A stretch of 64,000 nucleotides of DNA from an uncultured Sulfitobacter sp. (GTDB taxonomy: Bacteria; Pseudomonadota; Alphaproteobacteria; Rhodobacterales; Rhodobacteraceae), in the NCBI RefSeq assembly GCF_947499945.1, contig NZ_CANMQD010000001.1, forward strand, positions 248,001-312,000, in the 5' to 3' direction. The notes under the pieces are model-generated. The model had not been told where the DNA came from. It searched no databases and worked only from the letters and a program-made list of their open reading frames with translations. Below are positions 55,950-63,769 of the stretch, piece by piece (the first letter of the stretch is position 1; every line of letters starts with the position of its first letter). The position numbers and the translations under genes are program-made.

Positions 55950-56085
55950 GACATATTCCTCAAATCAATGCGCCCGCACGAACGGCAGGCTTTTCCGCGA
56001 TCTTACACCGCCTCCGCCCCACATTAAGCCCCGCAATAACAAGACCCTTCCCTCTGTGCCCTCAAATGCACAATCAGGCCGTGCC

Positions 56086-56544
56086 CTACACTGCAAAGCC
56101 ACGATTCCACCACCTGTTAAGGTTGTCGCGCTGGTCCTTGTCGTCGGCGCGACAGGACAACACCTCCAGCACGCTGATCACCGGCTCCTCATAGGAATGG
56201 CTGTGCCGCACGGCCTCCACCGCACGGGCAAGCACATCAGGATCGCGCGGCAGATGAAAGGACAGCACCCGCACAGGCATCTCGACCGTGCGGGTAAAAT
56301 CCCACATCTCGCCATCATAATGCGGCTTGTCCCCCATGACCGAGCCCTCCAAAGGTTGGAAAAACTGCATCCCTCCGCCGCTCTCGAAGGCCACTCCCTG
56401 ATAGTCACCATAGCGCAGCCCCACCGCCGCAGACACCGCTTCACGCACCCGCGCATCATCGCGCTCCGCCAGTTCCACCCGCACCATCCACGCAGGCTCA
56501 AACGCACAGGTTGTCAGCCCCGCATTGATCTGATCCACATCCAT
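56086..56544 (-). CDS. NIF3/CutA-like small protein
   Basis: 152 residues from the second ATG, which has AAGGAGA upstream; the first has none. The C-terminal HSHSYEEPVISVLEV recalls the HPYEEPAYDV segment of NIF3 (YqfO) and CutA-like ferredoxin folds; the rest (LRYGDYQGVAFESGGGMQFF, GDKPHYDGEM) fits the same fold. Function unknown. It is transcribed away from the WYL regulator, with a CTGACA-N6-TGTCAG palindrome between them, so it is the likely target of that regulator. Confidence 0.68.
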   Translation of the reverse strand: MDVDQINAGLTTCAFEPAWMVRVELAERDDARVREAVSAAVGLRYGDYQGVAFESGGGMQFFQPLEGSVMGDKPHYDGEMWDFTRTVEMPVRVLSFHLPRDPDVLARAVEAVRHSHSYEEPVISVLEVLSCRADDKDQRDNLNRWWNRGFAV

Positions 56545-56590
56545 CACGCTCTCCTTCATTTGACATTTCCACTGTCCTAGCGCACCCCTA

Positions 56591-56608
56591 CTGACAACAG
56601 ACTGTCAG
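56591..56608. promoter_or_regulatory. Putative operator of the WYL regulator
   Basis: CTGACA-ACAGAC-TGTCAG is an exact 6-6-6 inverted repeat, 46 bases before the NIF3-like ATG and 16 before the regulator ATG, i.e. in the divergent promoter. It is the sort of site bound by YafY-type regulators, but binding is unproven. Confidence 0.6.
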
Positions 56609-56624
56609 CAGTCAACGAGGACCC

Positions 56625-57305
56625 ATGCCAAAATCAGACCGCTACTTCGAGATCATCCAGATGCTGCGCCACGCAAAATCACCCCTCCGTGCCGCCCAAA
56701 TCGCCGAGACGCTCGAAGTCTCCCCGCGCACCATCTACCGCGACATCGCCATTCTCCAAGCCCGCCAAATCCCCATTTTGGGCGAAGCAGGTGTGGGCTA
56801 TGTCATGCGCGCAGGCTACGATCTGCCCCCGCTCAACCTCGACGCAACCGAGGCAGACGCAGTCGCCCTCGGCCTCGCCATGATCATCCGCACAGGCGAT
56901 CCCGAGCTTTGGCAAGCCGCCCGCCGCGCAGCACGTAAACTACACACCATCGCCCCTGGAACCCAACAGCTTGTCGCCTCCAGCTGGGGCACGCCGAGCG
57001 ATCCCACCGCTCCGATTGTCCGCGATGCCATCCGCACGGAACAAGCGTTGAACATCACCTACACCGACGGCAGAACGATACAGACCACCCGCACAATTTG
57101 GCCGCTCGCGCTCATCTACTACGCCGACAACATAGTGCTGGCCGCATGGTGCACGCTGCGCCACGCCATCCGCCACTTCCGCCTTGACCGCATGCAGGCC
57201 TGCACCCCCGATGCGCATCATTTCACGGGCCACGGCGCGGCACTGCTCACCCAATGGGAAACCCATCACAAAGCGGAGGCCGTCGCCGCAGCCACTCTCT
57301 TCTAA
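56625..57305 (+). CDS. YafY-type transcriptional regulator (HTH + WYL domain)
   Basis: 226 residues. The N-terminal winged helix-turn-helix (RAAQIAETLEVSPRTIYRDI) recognises DNA; the C-terminal part (ALIYYADNIVLAAWCTLRHA, HFRLDRMQACTP) is the WYL ligand-sensing domain with its Trp-Tyr-like and Arg residues. Such proteins respond to nucleic-acid or metabolite ligands. It is divergent from the NIF3-like gene; a palindrome between them is the likely operator. Ligand unknown. Confidence 0.88.
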   Translation: MPKSDRYFEIIQMLRHAKSPLRAAQIAETLEVSPRTIYRDIAILQARQIPILGEAGVGYVMRAGYDLPPLNLDATEADAVALGLAMIIRTGDPELWQAARRAARKLHTIAPGTQQLVASSWGTPSDPTAPIVRDAIRTEQALNITYTDGRTIQTTRTIWPLALIYYADNIVLAAWCTLRHAIRHFRLDRMQACTPDAHHFTGHGAALLTQWETHHKAEAVAAATLF

Positions 57306-57382
57306 TTTAGCGAAACACAGATTGTATCCCGCCCCCGATTGCCGCACCTTGCACCCAATCAAATCGACCACACGAGGCTTCC

Positions 57383-57859
57383 ATGAACGAATTCCGCTCC
57401 ACCCCCATGCCCGTCCTGCCCGAATGGATCGACTACAACGGCCACCTCAACATGGCCTACTACTCCGTGCTGATGGATAAATGCGCGGATCAAGCCTACC
57501 CTCTGCTGGGCTTCGGCCCCGACTACCGCGACCGCACAGGCTGCACGACCTATGTGGCAGAATTCCACATCTGCTACGTGCGTGAATTGCACGAAGGGGA
57601 CCGCGTCACCTCCACCTTCCACCTCATCGACTTTGACGCCAAACGCTTCCACGTCTTCCAGGAACTCTGGCACGCCGACGGCTGGCTCGCCGCCACAGGC
57701 GAAGCCCTCACCCTCCACGTCGACCAATCAGGCGGGACCCCAAAAGTCGCCCCCATGCCCGAAGACATCATGGCCAACATGGCCGCCATGAAAGCCTCCC
57801 AAGCCCACCTCCCCATCCCCGACCGCGCAGGCCGCAAAATCGGCATACCCCGCAAATAA
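57383..57859 (+). CDS. Hot-dog thioesterase (4-hydroxybenzoyl-CoA/betainyl-CoA thioesterase-like)
   Basis: 158 residues. The hot-dog core has the catalytic-type Asp-Tyr-Asn-Gly-His-Leu motif in DYNGHLNMAYY and the FHICYVRELHEGDRVTSTF strand. It probably hydrolyses a small acyl-CoA thioester, perhaps in carnitine or betaine catabolism. The end is DRAGRKIGIPRK. A degenerate copy of this C-terminus lies about 50 bases further down, see the pseudogene entry. It is 77 bases after the WYL regulator. Confidence 0.85.
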   Translation: MNEFRSTPMPVLPEWIDYNGHLNMAYYSVLMDKCADQAYPLLGFGPDYRDRTGCTTYVAEFHICYVRELHEGDRVTSTFHLIDFDAKRFHVFQELWHADGWLAATGEALTLHVDQSGGTPKVAPMPEDIMANMAAMKASQAHLPIPDRAGRKIGIPRK

Positions 57860-57885
57860 CCCCGCCGAACCCCACACCCGCCACC

Positions 57886-57910
57886 GTAGGGTGCGCATTC
57901 ACTGCGCACG
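57886..57910. repeat. GTAGGGTGCGC-type dispersed hairpin repeat
   Basis: GTGCGC-ATTCACT-GCGCAC is a perfect inverted repeat preceded by GTAGG. This type of short palindrome is scattered in proteobacterial intergenic regions. It lies between the intact thioesterase and the 3' remnant of a second copy. Confidence 0.6.
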
Positions 57911-57915
57911 TCCTC

Positions 57916-57960
57916 CGTTCCGAACGCACAGGCCACAAGATCGGGGTCGTGCGAAAATAA
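57916..57960 (+). pseudogene. Remnant of a second thioesterase C-terminus
   Basis: A short open stretch translates to RSERTGHKIGVVRK and a TAA, aligning with the last 13 residues of the intact thioesterase (PDRAGRKIGIPRK). Of 14 aligned codons about 30 of 42 bases match, with most changes in synonymous or conservative positions. It is therefore a fragment of a former paralogue, not chance. Confidence 0.65.
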
Positions 57961-58030
57961 CGCGCTATCCTCCCGAATTAGTTGAACTCATTACGTCCTC
58001 CCCCTAACTCTATCACTGGGGGAGACAAAC

Positions 58031-59950
58031 ATGATCGCACGCATCCTAGACGACCAATACCTTCACACCGCCAATCTACTGGTCTGCGCTGGCACGCTGG
58101 CGACACCAGTTGGCGCACTCACCGCAGTCGGCACAGTGGTTGCAGGCGCTCTCTCACTCAAAGAAGTCGCCAAACGCATGCGCCCTGAACAAAAGGGAAT
58201 GGCAGGACAAATCGCCAAACTCCTTAAAGAAAAAACCGCAGAACAAACCCACCTCAAGGGCGATACCGCAATCTCCCTTCCCGATATGGTGGCCGTTGGC
58301 ATGCCAAGCGCCCAAACCATCATTGATACGAAACAACAGACCAAGCCCCTGATCGACGCAATGGTTGCCCACCTCGCCAAACTCGGCCAACCCGATTACA
58401 CACTCTCGCAGAATGTCACAGCCTTCCGCGCTGTCCTGCACCCCGTCTTCGAGAAGCTGCTAAACGATGCAGCCTTCACCGCACAACTAGGCCCCCTGCG
58501 TGAGCGGATCATCCTCGAAATCCCTGATATGCTGCGCGAGATGAAAGGCGGCATTGATCGCATTGAAGACGGCATGGCCGAAATACTTGCACACCTGAAA
58601 TCAACAACAGACCCCGACGCGTTGCCTTTAGCTGACCTTCAAAAATTAGCCGTCCGCTTTGGCCTGCCTGAAGATGCAGACAAGGCTACTCTCTTACCGC
58701 TCCTCCGCGACAAGGCCATCGAATACGCGGCCCTGAAATCCGAAGTCGACGCCATCCCCGAAACCATGCGCAACCTCGCCAATCTAAAAGCCGCCGCTCA
58801 AGACGCCATCGAACGCGTTGACCTCGAAGAAGTTGAAAACCTCATGGCTATGGTCCATGAAACTGAACTGGAAGAAGCCGCAAAATCATCTGAGATCCGC
58901 GCCAACACCGCCCTACTGCGCGGCAAAGTCGAAGACGCCTACCGCTACCTCTCCGCCGCCGCGGACAGCTTCGCCGCTGTTGATCCGCTTGAGCCTGCCC
59001 GCAAGCGAATAATGAAATATTCTGGAATTCTGCGAAAGCACGGGCTGCGCTACGGCGATGATGGCCTGCGCTATGCCGCAGAGCTTCTTAACCTTATACT
59101 CGATGCGGCTCTAAATACCGCAGACCCGCCGCTTTGGGCCGAAGGACAAAACATTCTCGCAAACGCCCTGCAAGAGCAAGGCATCCGCACCCTAGGAGTC
59201 GAGGGCACAGACCTGCTCACTGCGTCCGTCACCGCCTACCGCAGATCCCTTGAGGCTCGCAACCGCACCGATCATCCCCTAGAATTCGCAATGACGCTAA
59301 ACAATCTTGCCAACGCTCTGAGCGAGCAAGGCATCCGCACCCAAGGGGCCGACCGCGCAGATCTGTTAGCACAGGCCGTCACTGCCTGCCGCAGCATTCT
59401 TGAGGTCATCAATCGCGTCAATCGACCTGTGGAATGGGCTATGACCCAAAACAACCTCGCCACCGCCTTGACCGATCAAGGCATCCGCACCCAGAGGTCC
59501 AAGGGCGCCGACGTGCTGGCGGAAGCCATCATCGCTTGCCGCAGCGCCCTAGAGGTCCGCACCCGCGTCGATTACCCCGAGCAATGGGCCATGACTCAAA
59601 AAAATCTTGGCAGCATATTAGCTTATCAAGGCACCCATACCAAGGGGGCCGAGGGCACGGGCCTACTGGCCCAAGCCGTCACCGCCTTCCGCAACGCTCT
59701 TGAGGTCCAAACCCGCGCTGATCATCCGGTGGACTGGGCCATGACTCAAGAAAACATCGCGATCTGCGAAAAGACGCGCGCGGATCATGACAGCTGCAAC
59801 AATCCACTTCCGCACCTGACCGCCGCTTTGGAAGCTGTCGATAACGCGCTCATCATATATGATCCCGAACACATGTCCTATAACCACGCCAAAGCCACCG
59901 ACCTCCGCGACGACATCCAAGCCAAAGTCGACGCCCTCCCGCCCGCCTGA
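58031..59950 (+). CDS. Tetratricopeptide-repeat protein with hydrophobic N-terminus
   Basis: 639 residues; GGGGGAGAC precedes the ATG. An N-terminal hydrophobic segment (about 16-42, LVCAGTLATPVGALTAVGTV) may insert in the membrane. Residues 50-340 are helical with coiled-coil potential and no known domain. From about 385 there are four 50-residue units with consensus QGIRT..ADLLAQAVTACRSALEVRTRVDHPVEWAMTQ-like order (TPR pairs), spaced exactly 150 bases at DNA level. The last unit decays into a linker. Proteins of this style often act as sensors or scaffolds in stress or defence; no function is shown. Confidence 0.85.
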   Translation: MIARILDDQYLHTANLLVCAGTLATPVGALTAVGTVVAGALSLKEVAKRMRPEQKGMAGQIAKLLKEKTAEQTHLKGDTAISLPDMVAVGMPSAQTIIDTKQQTKPLIDAMVAHLAKLGQPDYTLSQNVTAFRAVLHPVFEKLLNDAAFTAQLGPLRERIILEIPDMLREMKGGIDRIEDGMAEILAHLKSTTDPDALPLADLQKLAVRFGLPEDADKATLLPLLRDKAIEYAALKSEVDAIPETMRNLANLKAAAQDAIERVDLEEVENLMAMVHETELEEAAKSSEIRANTALLRGKVEDAYRYLSAAADSFAAVDPLEPARKRIMKYSGILRKHGLRYGDDGLRYAAELLNLILDAALNTADPPLWAEGQNILANALQEQGIRTLGVEGTDLLTASVTAYRRSLEARNRTDHPLEFAMTLNNLANALSEQGIRTQGADRADLLAQAVTACRSILEVINRVNRPVEWAMTQNNLATALTDQGIRTQRSKGADVLAEAIIACRSALEVRTRVDYPEQWAMTQKNLGSILAYQGTHTKGAEGTGLLAQAVTAFRNALEVQTRADHPVDWAMTQENIAICEKTRADHDSCNNPLPHLTAALEAVDNALIIYDPEHMSYNHAKATDLRDDIQAKVDALPPA

Positions 59951-60281
59951 CCTGCTCCAAAACAACACACCCAAAACGCCTTCTTCATTTTGCTAATAAA
60001 CTCATTCCACCCCCACCCCACAAAACCACCCTAAAAAAACTCCCGCACCACGCCACCCAAAAACACCACACCGTGCACAGGGGAATGAGGAGACTTCCCA
60101 AAAACCAATCCGTGAACAGTTTCACCGCCCAACGGTAAAAACCCAGTCCACGCAAGCAGTGCGCCACACGGTGTACAGGGGGTGTACGCGGGGTGTACGC
60201 ATAGCACCCCCAATTTTACAAACCCTGTTCCCTTTCATCCCCCCCCGCGCTAAAACACTCCAAATCACCAAAGGTCCGCCC
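59951..60281. other. C-rich intergenic region with three 11-bp iterons
   Basis: No gene is convincing. The stretch is strikingly poor in G on the plus strand (long runs of A and C). Near the end the heptamer GGTGTAC starts at 60170, 60181 and 60192, i.e. three copies at 11-bp spacing. The DUF4177 gene starts 84 bases after the last copy. Confidence 0.6.
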
Positions 60282-60767
60282 ATGCCCCGTTACGAATACA
60301 AGGTCGTTCCCGCCCCAACCAAGGGGATCAAGGGCAAAGGCGTGCGCGGTGCAGAGGCAAAGTTTTCCTTTGCGGTTCAAGAGCTTATGAACGGCATGGC
60401 AGGCTACGGCTGGGAATACCAGCGCGCCGAGACCCTCCCCTCGGTCGAGCGGTCAGGCCTCACTGGCACCACCACCGAGTGGCGCAATGTGCTGGTCTTC
60501 CGCCGCCTGCGCGAAGGAGACGCCTCCGAGTTCCAGCCAGAGCTGCTCCCTGCCCCAATGCACAGCGATGAGGACGAGGATCAACCTCTTGAAATGCCCT
60601 TTGAAAATGAGGATGCCGACAACGATCCGCTGCCCGATAACGGCGTGGAGGACACCCAAGTCGACGCCAACATCGGCGCCTCCCTCAGCATCCTTGCCCG
60701 CGCCCGCAGCGTCACTGCGAAAACGGACGATGATGATTCGGAAAAAGACCCCGAAACAAAGTCTTAA
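60282..60767 (+). CDS. DUF4177 protein with acidic tail
   Basis: 161 residues. The first ~75 (MPRYEYKVVPAPTKG ... YGWEYQRAETLPSVER ... WRNVLVFRR) match the small DUF4177 module. The rest is strongly acidic (EDEDQPLEMPFENEDADNDP, DDDDSEKDPET) and probably disordered. Function unknown. Its stop overlaps the convergent BolA-like gene by four bases. Confidence 0.82.
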   Translation: MPRYEYKVVPAPTKGIKGKGVRGAEAKFSFAVQELMNGMAGYGWEYQRAETLPSVERSGLTGTTTEWRNVLVFRRLREGDASEFQPELLPAPMHSDEDEDQPLEMPFENEDADNDPLPDNGVEDTQVDANIGASLSILARARSVTAKTDDDDSEKDPETKS

Positions 60768-61021
60768 GGCGCGATATCCAGCGACAACGCATGGATACGA
60801 CCGATTAATTCAGCCCCCAGCGCACTATGCACAGCGCGATGTTTTGCCACACGGCTCAATCCCGCAAATTCGGGCGCCGTAATCGCCACATCAAAGTGCG
60901 ATTGCCCCCCCTCCTGATACCCTGCATGGCCTCTGTGCGCTTCACTCACATCAGATACCACCAGCCGCGTCGTTGTGAATGCCGCCTTCAGCACGGCCTC
61001 AATCTCGTCTTTAACCAACAT
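60764..61021 (-). CDS. BolA-family protein
   Basis: 85 residues from an ATG with AGGAGGG upstream; a much longer frame upstream is false. MLVKDEIEAVLKAAFTTTRL and HRAVHSALGAELIGRIHALS are BolA-fold elements, with SHFDVAI carrying the His-region used by BolA/Grx complexes to bind a [2Fe-2S] cluster. It works with monothiol glutaredoxins in iron homeostasis or as a regulator. Divergent from the J-domain gene (94-base gap). Confidence 0.92.
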   Translation of the reverse strand: MLVKDEIEAVLKAAFTTTRLVVSDVSEAHRGHAGYQEGGQSHFDVAITAPEFAGLSRVAKHRAVHSALGAELIGRIHALSLDIAP

Positions 61022-61115
61022 AAACCCTCCTGCGGGGACGATTATTTCCAATCCCCCCCTTCCCTCTGACAACCACACGTCTAGTATGATCGCCTTGAGT
61101 CGGAAAGGTATACCC

Positions 61116-61742
61116 ATGCGAAAGAACGATCCCTTTGGTTTTGATATGTCCGTATCTTCCGCAAAGAAGAAGAACCCGCGCGGACGGCGTGGCATGTCCG
61201 GTGCGTCCGAGACATCGACGCGGGTGTGTGACCATGACGGCTGTGATGAGGCTGGTAAATATCGCGCGCCCAAAGCGCCCGATGTACTGGACGACTACTT
61301 CTGGTTCTGCCAGCAGCATGTGCGCGAATATAATACCAAGTGGAATTTCTTCCACGGAACAACCGAAGCCGAGATGAACGCGCAACTCTCAGAGGACAAG
61401 GTTTGGGACCGTCCCACCAAGCCGATGAGCGATCCCGAGGCCCGTGCTTGGGCACGTTTGGGAATTGAGGACCCGCATCAGGTTCTGGGGGCCAACGCCA
61501 CGCAAAATCCGGGCAAGGGGCCGCAAGCAGGGCGTCGTCTCCCCCCGACGGAGCGTAAGGCGCTTGAGGTACTGGATGCCAAAGACAACCTGACCAAGCC
61601 AGAAATCCGTAAGATTTACAAATCCTTGATCAAGGTTCTTCATCCCGACATGAACGGTGGCGACCGCTCTCAGGAGGAGCAGCTACAGCAAGTCGTGTGG
61701 GCTTGGGATCAGCTGAAATCTAGCCGAAACTTCAAGGACTAG
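61116..61742 (+). CDS. J-domain protein with N-terminal Cys motif
   Basis: 208 residues from ATG after CGGAAAGG. The C-terminal J domain has the HPD tripeptide in IKVLHPDMNGGDRSQEEQLQ with the WAWDQLK helix. The N-terminal half has CDHDGCDEAGKYRAP and WFCQQHVREYN, possibly a Zn site (C-x4-C ... C-x2-H). It probably recruits Hsp70 to a partner; its position between BolA-like and cobS is a recurrent Rhodobacteraceae order. Confidence 0.9.
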   Translation: MRKNDPFGFDMSVSSAKKKNPRGRRGMSGASETSTRVCDHDGCDEAGKYRAPKAPDVLDDYFWFCQQHVREYNTKWNFFHGTTEAEMNAQLSEDKVWDRPTKPMSDPEARAWARLGIEDPHQVLGANATQNPGKGPQAGRRLPPTERKALEVLDAKDNLTKPEIRKIYKSLIKVLHPDMNGGDRSQEEQLQQVVWAWDQLKSSRNFKD

Positions 61743-62426
61743 CGCATCAAACGTGGAGCGGTTTATGTGATTGCTCCACGCGCCCTGAGCTGCCTTGCAA
61801 TTGAATGAAGCCCAACCAGGCAGAGCAACCAGATACTTAAGGCGGCAGGGCTTTCTGCGGCATCAATGATGGCTACGAACCGAGCGCGGGAAAATCGGTG
61901 AAGCCGCTGCCATCAGCAACAGTGGCTCCGAACATCATTGCGCCCACGATCGCACCGACAAAGGTCATCGCAACACTTCCAGTCAAAGCGATGAGCCATC
62001 CTGTCTGGTCAGCATTTCCAAAAGCACCACAACACAATCAACTCGCAATCGCCGCCCTCGGAACCGCTGCAATATGCAACCAGTTGTCCGGTAGATATCG
62101 CGCATTGGGGCCACCGATAAAGGCCATAGCACGCGACACAATCAGATCCGCCCCTGCCACAGCAAGAGCGAAAACAGCGCGAAATCTTTTGCACGTACCA
62201 AAATGCGCCATGATGCCTCACCTTGGCGTTCCTTGTTCCGTATCACATACAGGAAGCCATAGTTCTCCTCTTCATTAACACAGACCACACCTAGACCCAC
62301 AGCTGGCATTACAGCTGGCATTATAGCCAAACCAATTTAGGCCTTTCCCTTGATCCTCCACGCGATATGTTGCATCGGAGACTGGAACGCCCCCTGCTGG
62401 GGCAGATAGATTTAGGATGAATAAAC
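61743..62426. other. Intergenic region containing a decayed gene
   Basis: About 680 bases without an intact gene. The middle holds the in-frame-stop gene listed below. The left 130 bases and the right 200 bases show no convincing coding or structural element, only a short CCAGCTGTAATGCCAGCTGTG direct repeat near 62310. cobS starts at the right edge behind TTTAGGATG. Confidence 0.55.
61873..62211 (-). pseudogene. Small membrane-protein gene interrupted by an in-frame TGA
   Basis: The frame begins ATG with AAGGTGAGG upstream and reads MAHFGTCKRFRAVFALAVAG then LIVSRAMAFIGGPNARYLPD ... to AAIAS, a TGA at 62038-62040, and continues without any frame change as LCCGAFGNADQTGW, a membrane helix (LIALTGSVAMTFVGAIVGAM), and MFGATVADGSGFTDFPALGS to TAG. 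The whole is 113 codons. A single base change would make it a complete membrane protein of unknown function. Hence pseudogene, sequencing error, or recoding. Confidence 0.6.
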
Positions 62427-63413
62427 ATGGCTGACGGCGGACTGGACCTCAACGCAACCCCGACCAAGGATATCTCGGTGCGCGAGGTATTTGGCATCGA
62501 CTCAGACATGACCGTCAAAGGCTTTGAGGAGCGTACGGATCGTGTGCCTGACCTCGACAGCACTTATAAATTTGACGCCGACACCACACTCGCGATCCTT
62601 GCAGGATTTTCGCATAACCGTCGCGTTATGGTGCAGGGCTATCACGGAACAGGTAAATCGACGCACATTGAGCAGGTGGCAAGCCGCCTGAACTGGCCCA
62701 CCGTGCGCGTAAACCTCGACAGCCACATCAGCCGGATCGATCTGATAGGTAAAGATGCTATCAAGCTGGTTGACGGCAAACAGGTCACAGCGTTCCAAGA
62801 AGGCATTCTACCTTGGGCATTGCGCACGCCGACTGCGATTGTATTCGATGAATACGATGCGGGCCGTGCGGATGTTATGTTTGTAATCCAGCGTGTTTTG
62901 GAAACCGATGGTAAGCTGACACTGCTTGACCAAAACAAGGTGATCACGCCCCACCCGTATTTCCGCATCTTTGCAACCGCAAACACCGTAGGTTTGGGCG
63001 ATACTACGGGCCTCTATCATGGCACACAGCAGATCAACCAAGGTCAGATGGACCGCTGGTCGCTTGTATCTACATTGAACTACCTCAGCATTGATGCAGA
63101 AACAGCGATCGTTCTTGCCAAAAACCCGCATTTTAACACTGAGACTGGCCGTAAGATCGTCAAGCAAATGGTTACAGTTGCGGACCTCACGCGCACGGCA
63201 TTCATGAACGGAGATTTGTCCACCGTGATGTCGCCGCGTACCGTGATCGCATGGGCGCAAAACTCGGAAATCTTCAATAACGTTGGCTATGCGTTCCGTC
63301 TCAGCTTCCTCAACAAATGTGACGAGTTGGAGCGCCAGACCGTGGCGGAATTCTATCAGCGCTTGTTCAACGAAGAGCTGCCCGAGAGCGCTGCCAGTGT
63401 TAGTCTCGGCTAA
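62427..63413 (+). CDS. cobS: CobS, aerobic cobaltochelatase subunit
   Basis: 328 residues. The start [20 protein letters not shown] and VFGIDSD are CobS-specific. AAA+ motifs: Walker [10 protein letters not shown], Walker [11 protein letters not shown], then [20 protein letters not shown] with sensor residues. CobS with CobT and CobN inserts Co2+ into hydrogenobyrinic acid diamide for B12. The usual cobT partner is not downstream here; a terminator and a convergent gene follow. Confidence 0.97.
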   Translation: MADGGLDLNATPTKDISVREVFGIDSDMTVKGFEERTDRVPDLDSTYKFDADTTLAILAGFSHNRRVMVQGYHGTGKSTHIEQVASRLNWPTVRVNLDSHISRIDLIGKDAIKLVDGKQVTAFQEGILPWALRTPTAIVFDEYDAGRADVMFVIQRVLETDGKLTLLDQNKVITPHPYFRIFATANTVGLGDTTGLYHGTQQINQGQMDRWSLVSTLNYLSIDAETAIVLAKNPHFNTETGRKIVKQMVTVADLTRTAFMNGDLSTVMSPRTVIAWAQNSEIFNNVGYAFRLSFLNKCDELERQTVAEFYQRLFNEELPESAASVSLG

Positions 63414-63430
63414 ACCGATAAAATTAAACC

Positions 63431-63465
63431 AAAAAAAGGCCTCGGTGACGTACACCGAGGCCTTT
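63431..63465. terminator. Bidirectional terminator between cobS and the next gene
   Basis: GGCCTCGGTG pairs with CACCGAGGCC (10 bp, five-base loop) flanked by seven A on the left and TTT on the right, so it serves both convergent genes. Confidence 0.92.
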
Positions 63466-63487
63466 ACTATTTCACCGTCGTGAGAAT

Positions 63488-63769
63488 TTAGCCGTCACGC
63501 TTTGCGTCATCCTCAATCAGCGAGCCGTCGATATCATCGACTACGTCGGCAGGCTTATATGCTTCGCTGCCTTGGTCTGCTTTCGGCGTATCCTCCATGG
63601 ATTCGCCAGCAGTGTTCGCACCTGTGTCTGGCTCGACATACTCATTTGGGTCTGCGGCTACCGATTGTGCTGGGGAACCGGTTTTGATTTCTGCCAAAGC
63701 TGCCATCGGTGCGGAAGCGATCAATGCGATCAGTGCGGCGCGGGCGGTGTTTTTGCTCAGATTTGTCAT
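63488..63769 (-). CDS. Small secreted acidic protein
   Basis: 93 residues from ATG with AAAGGAAAA upstream. The signal MTNLSKNTARAALIALIASA ends near ALA-E. The mature part is acidic and disordered (EPDTGANTAGESMEDTPKAD, DDIDGSLIEDDAKRDG). No family recognised; it resembles in style the other small tail-rich protein near pepN. About 230 bases upstream to the window edge hold no convincing gene, only repeats of ACTTCCAA. Confidence 0.75.
   Translation of the reverse strand: MTNLSKNTARAALIALIASAPMAALAEIKTGSPAQSVAADPNEYVEPDTGANTAGESMEDTPKADQGSEAYKPADVVDDIDGSLIEDDAKRDG

Noticed and set aside
60159..60281. Longer N-terminus for the DUF4177 protein
   Set aside because: The added residues come from the C-rich intergenic region with its iterons; the family begins at MPRYEYK.
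62038..62040. Selenocysteine codon in the split membrane-protein gene
   Set aside because: No SECIS-like hairpin recognised after the TGA and no selenoprotein family resemblance.
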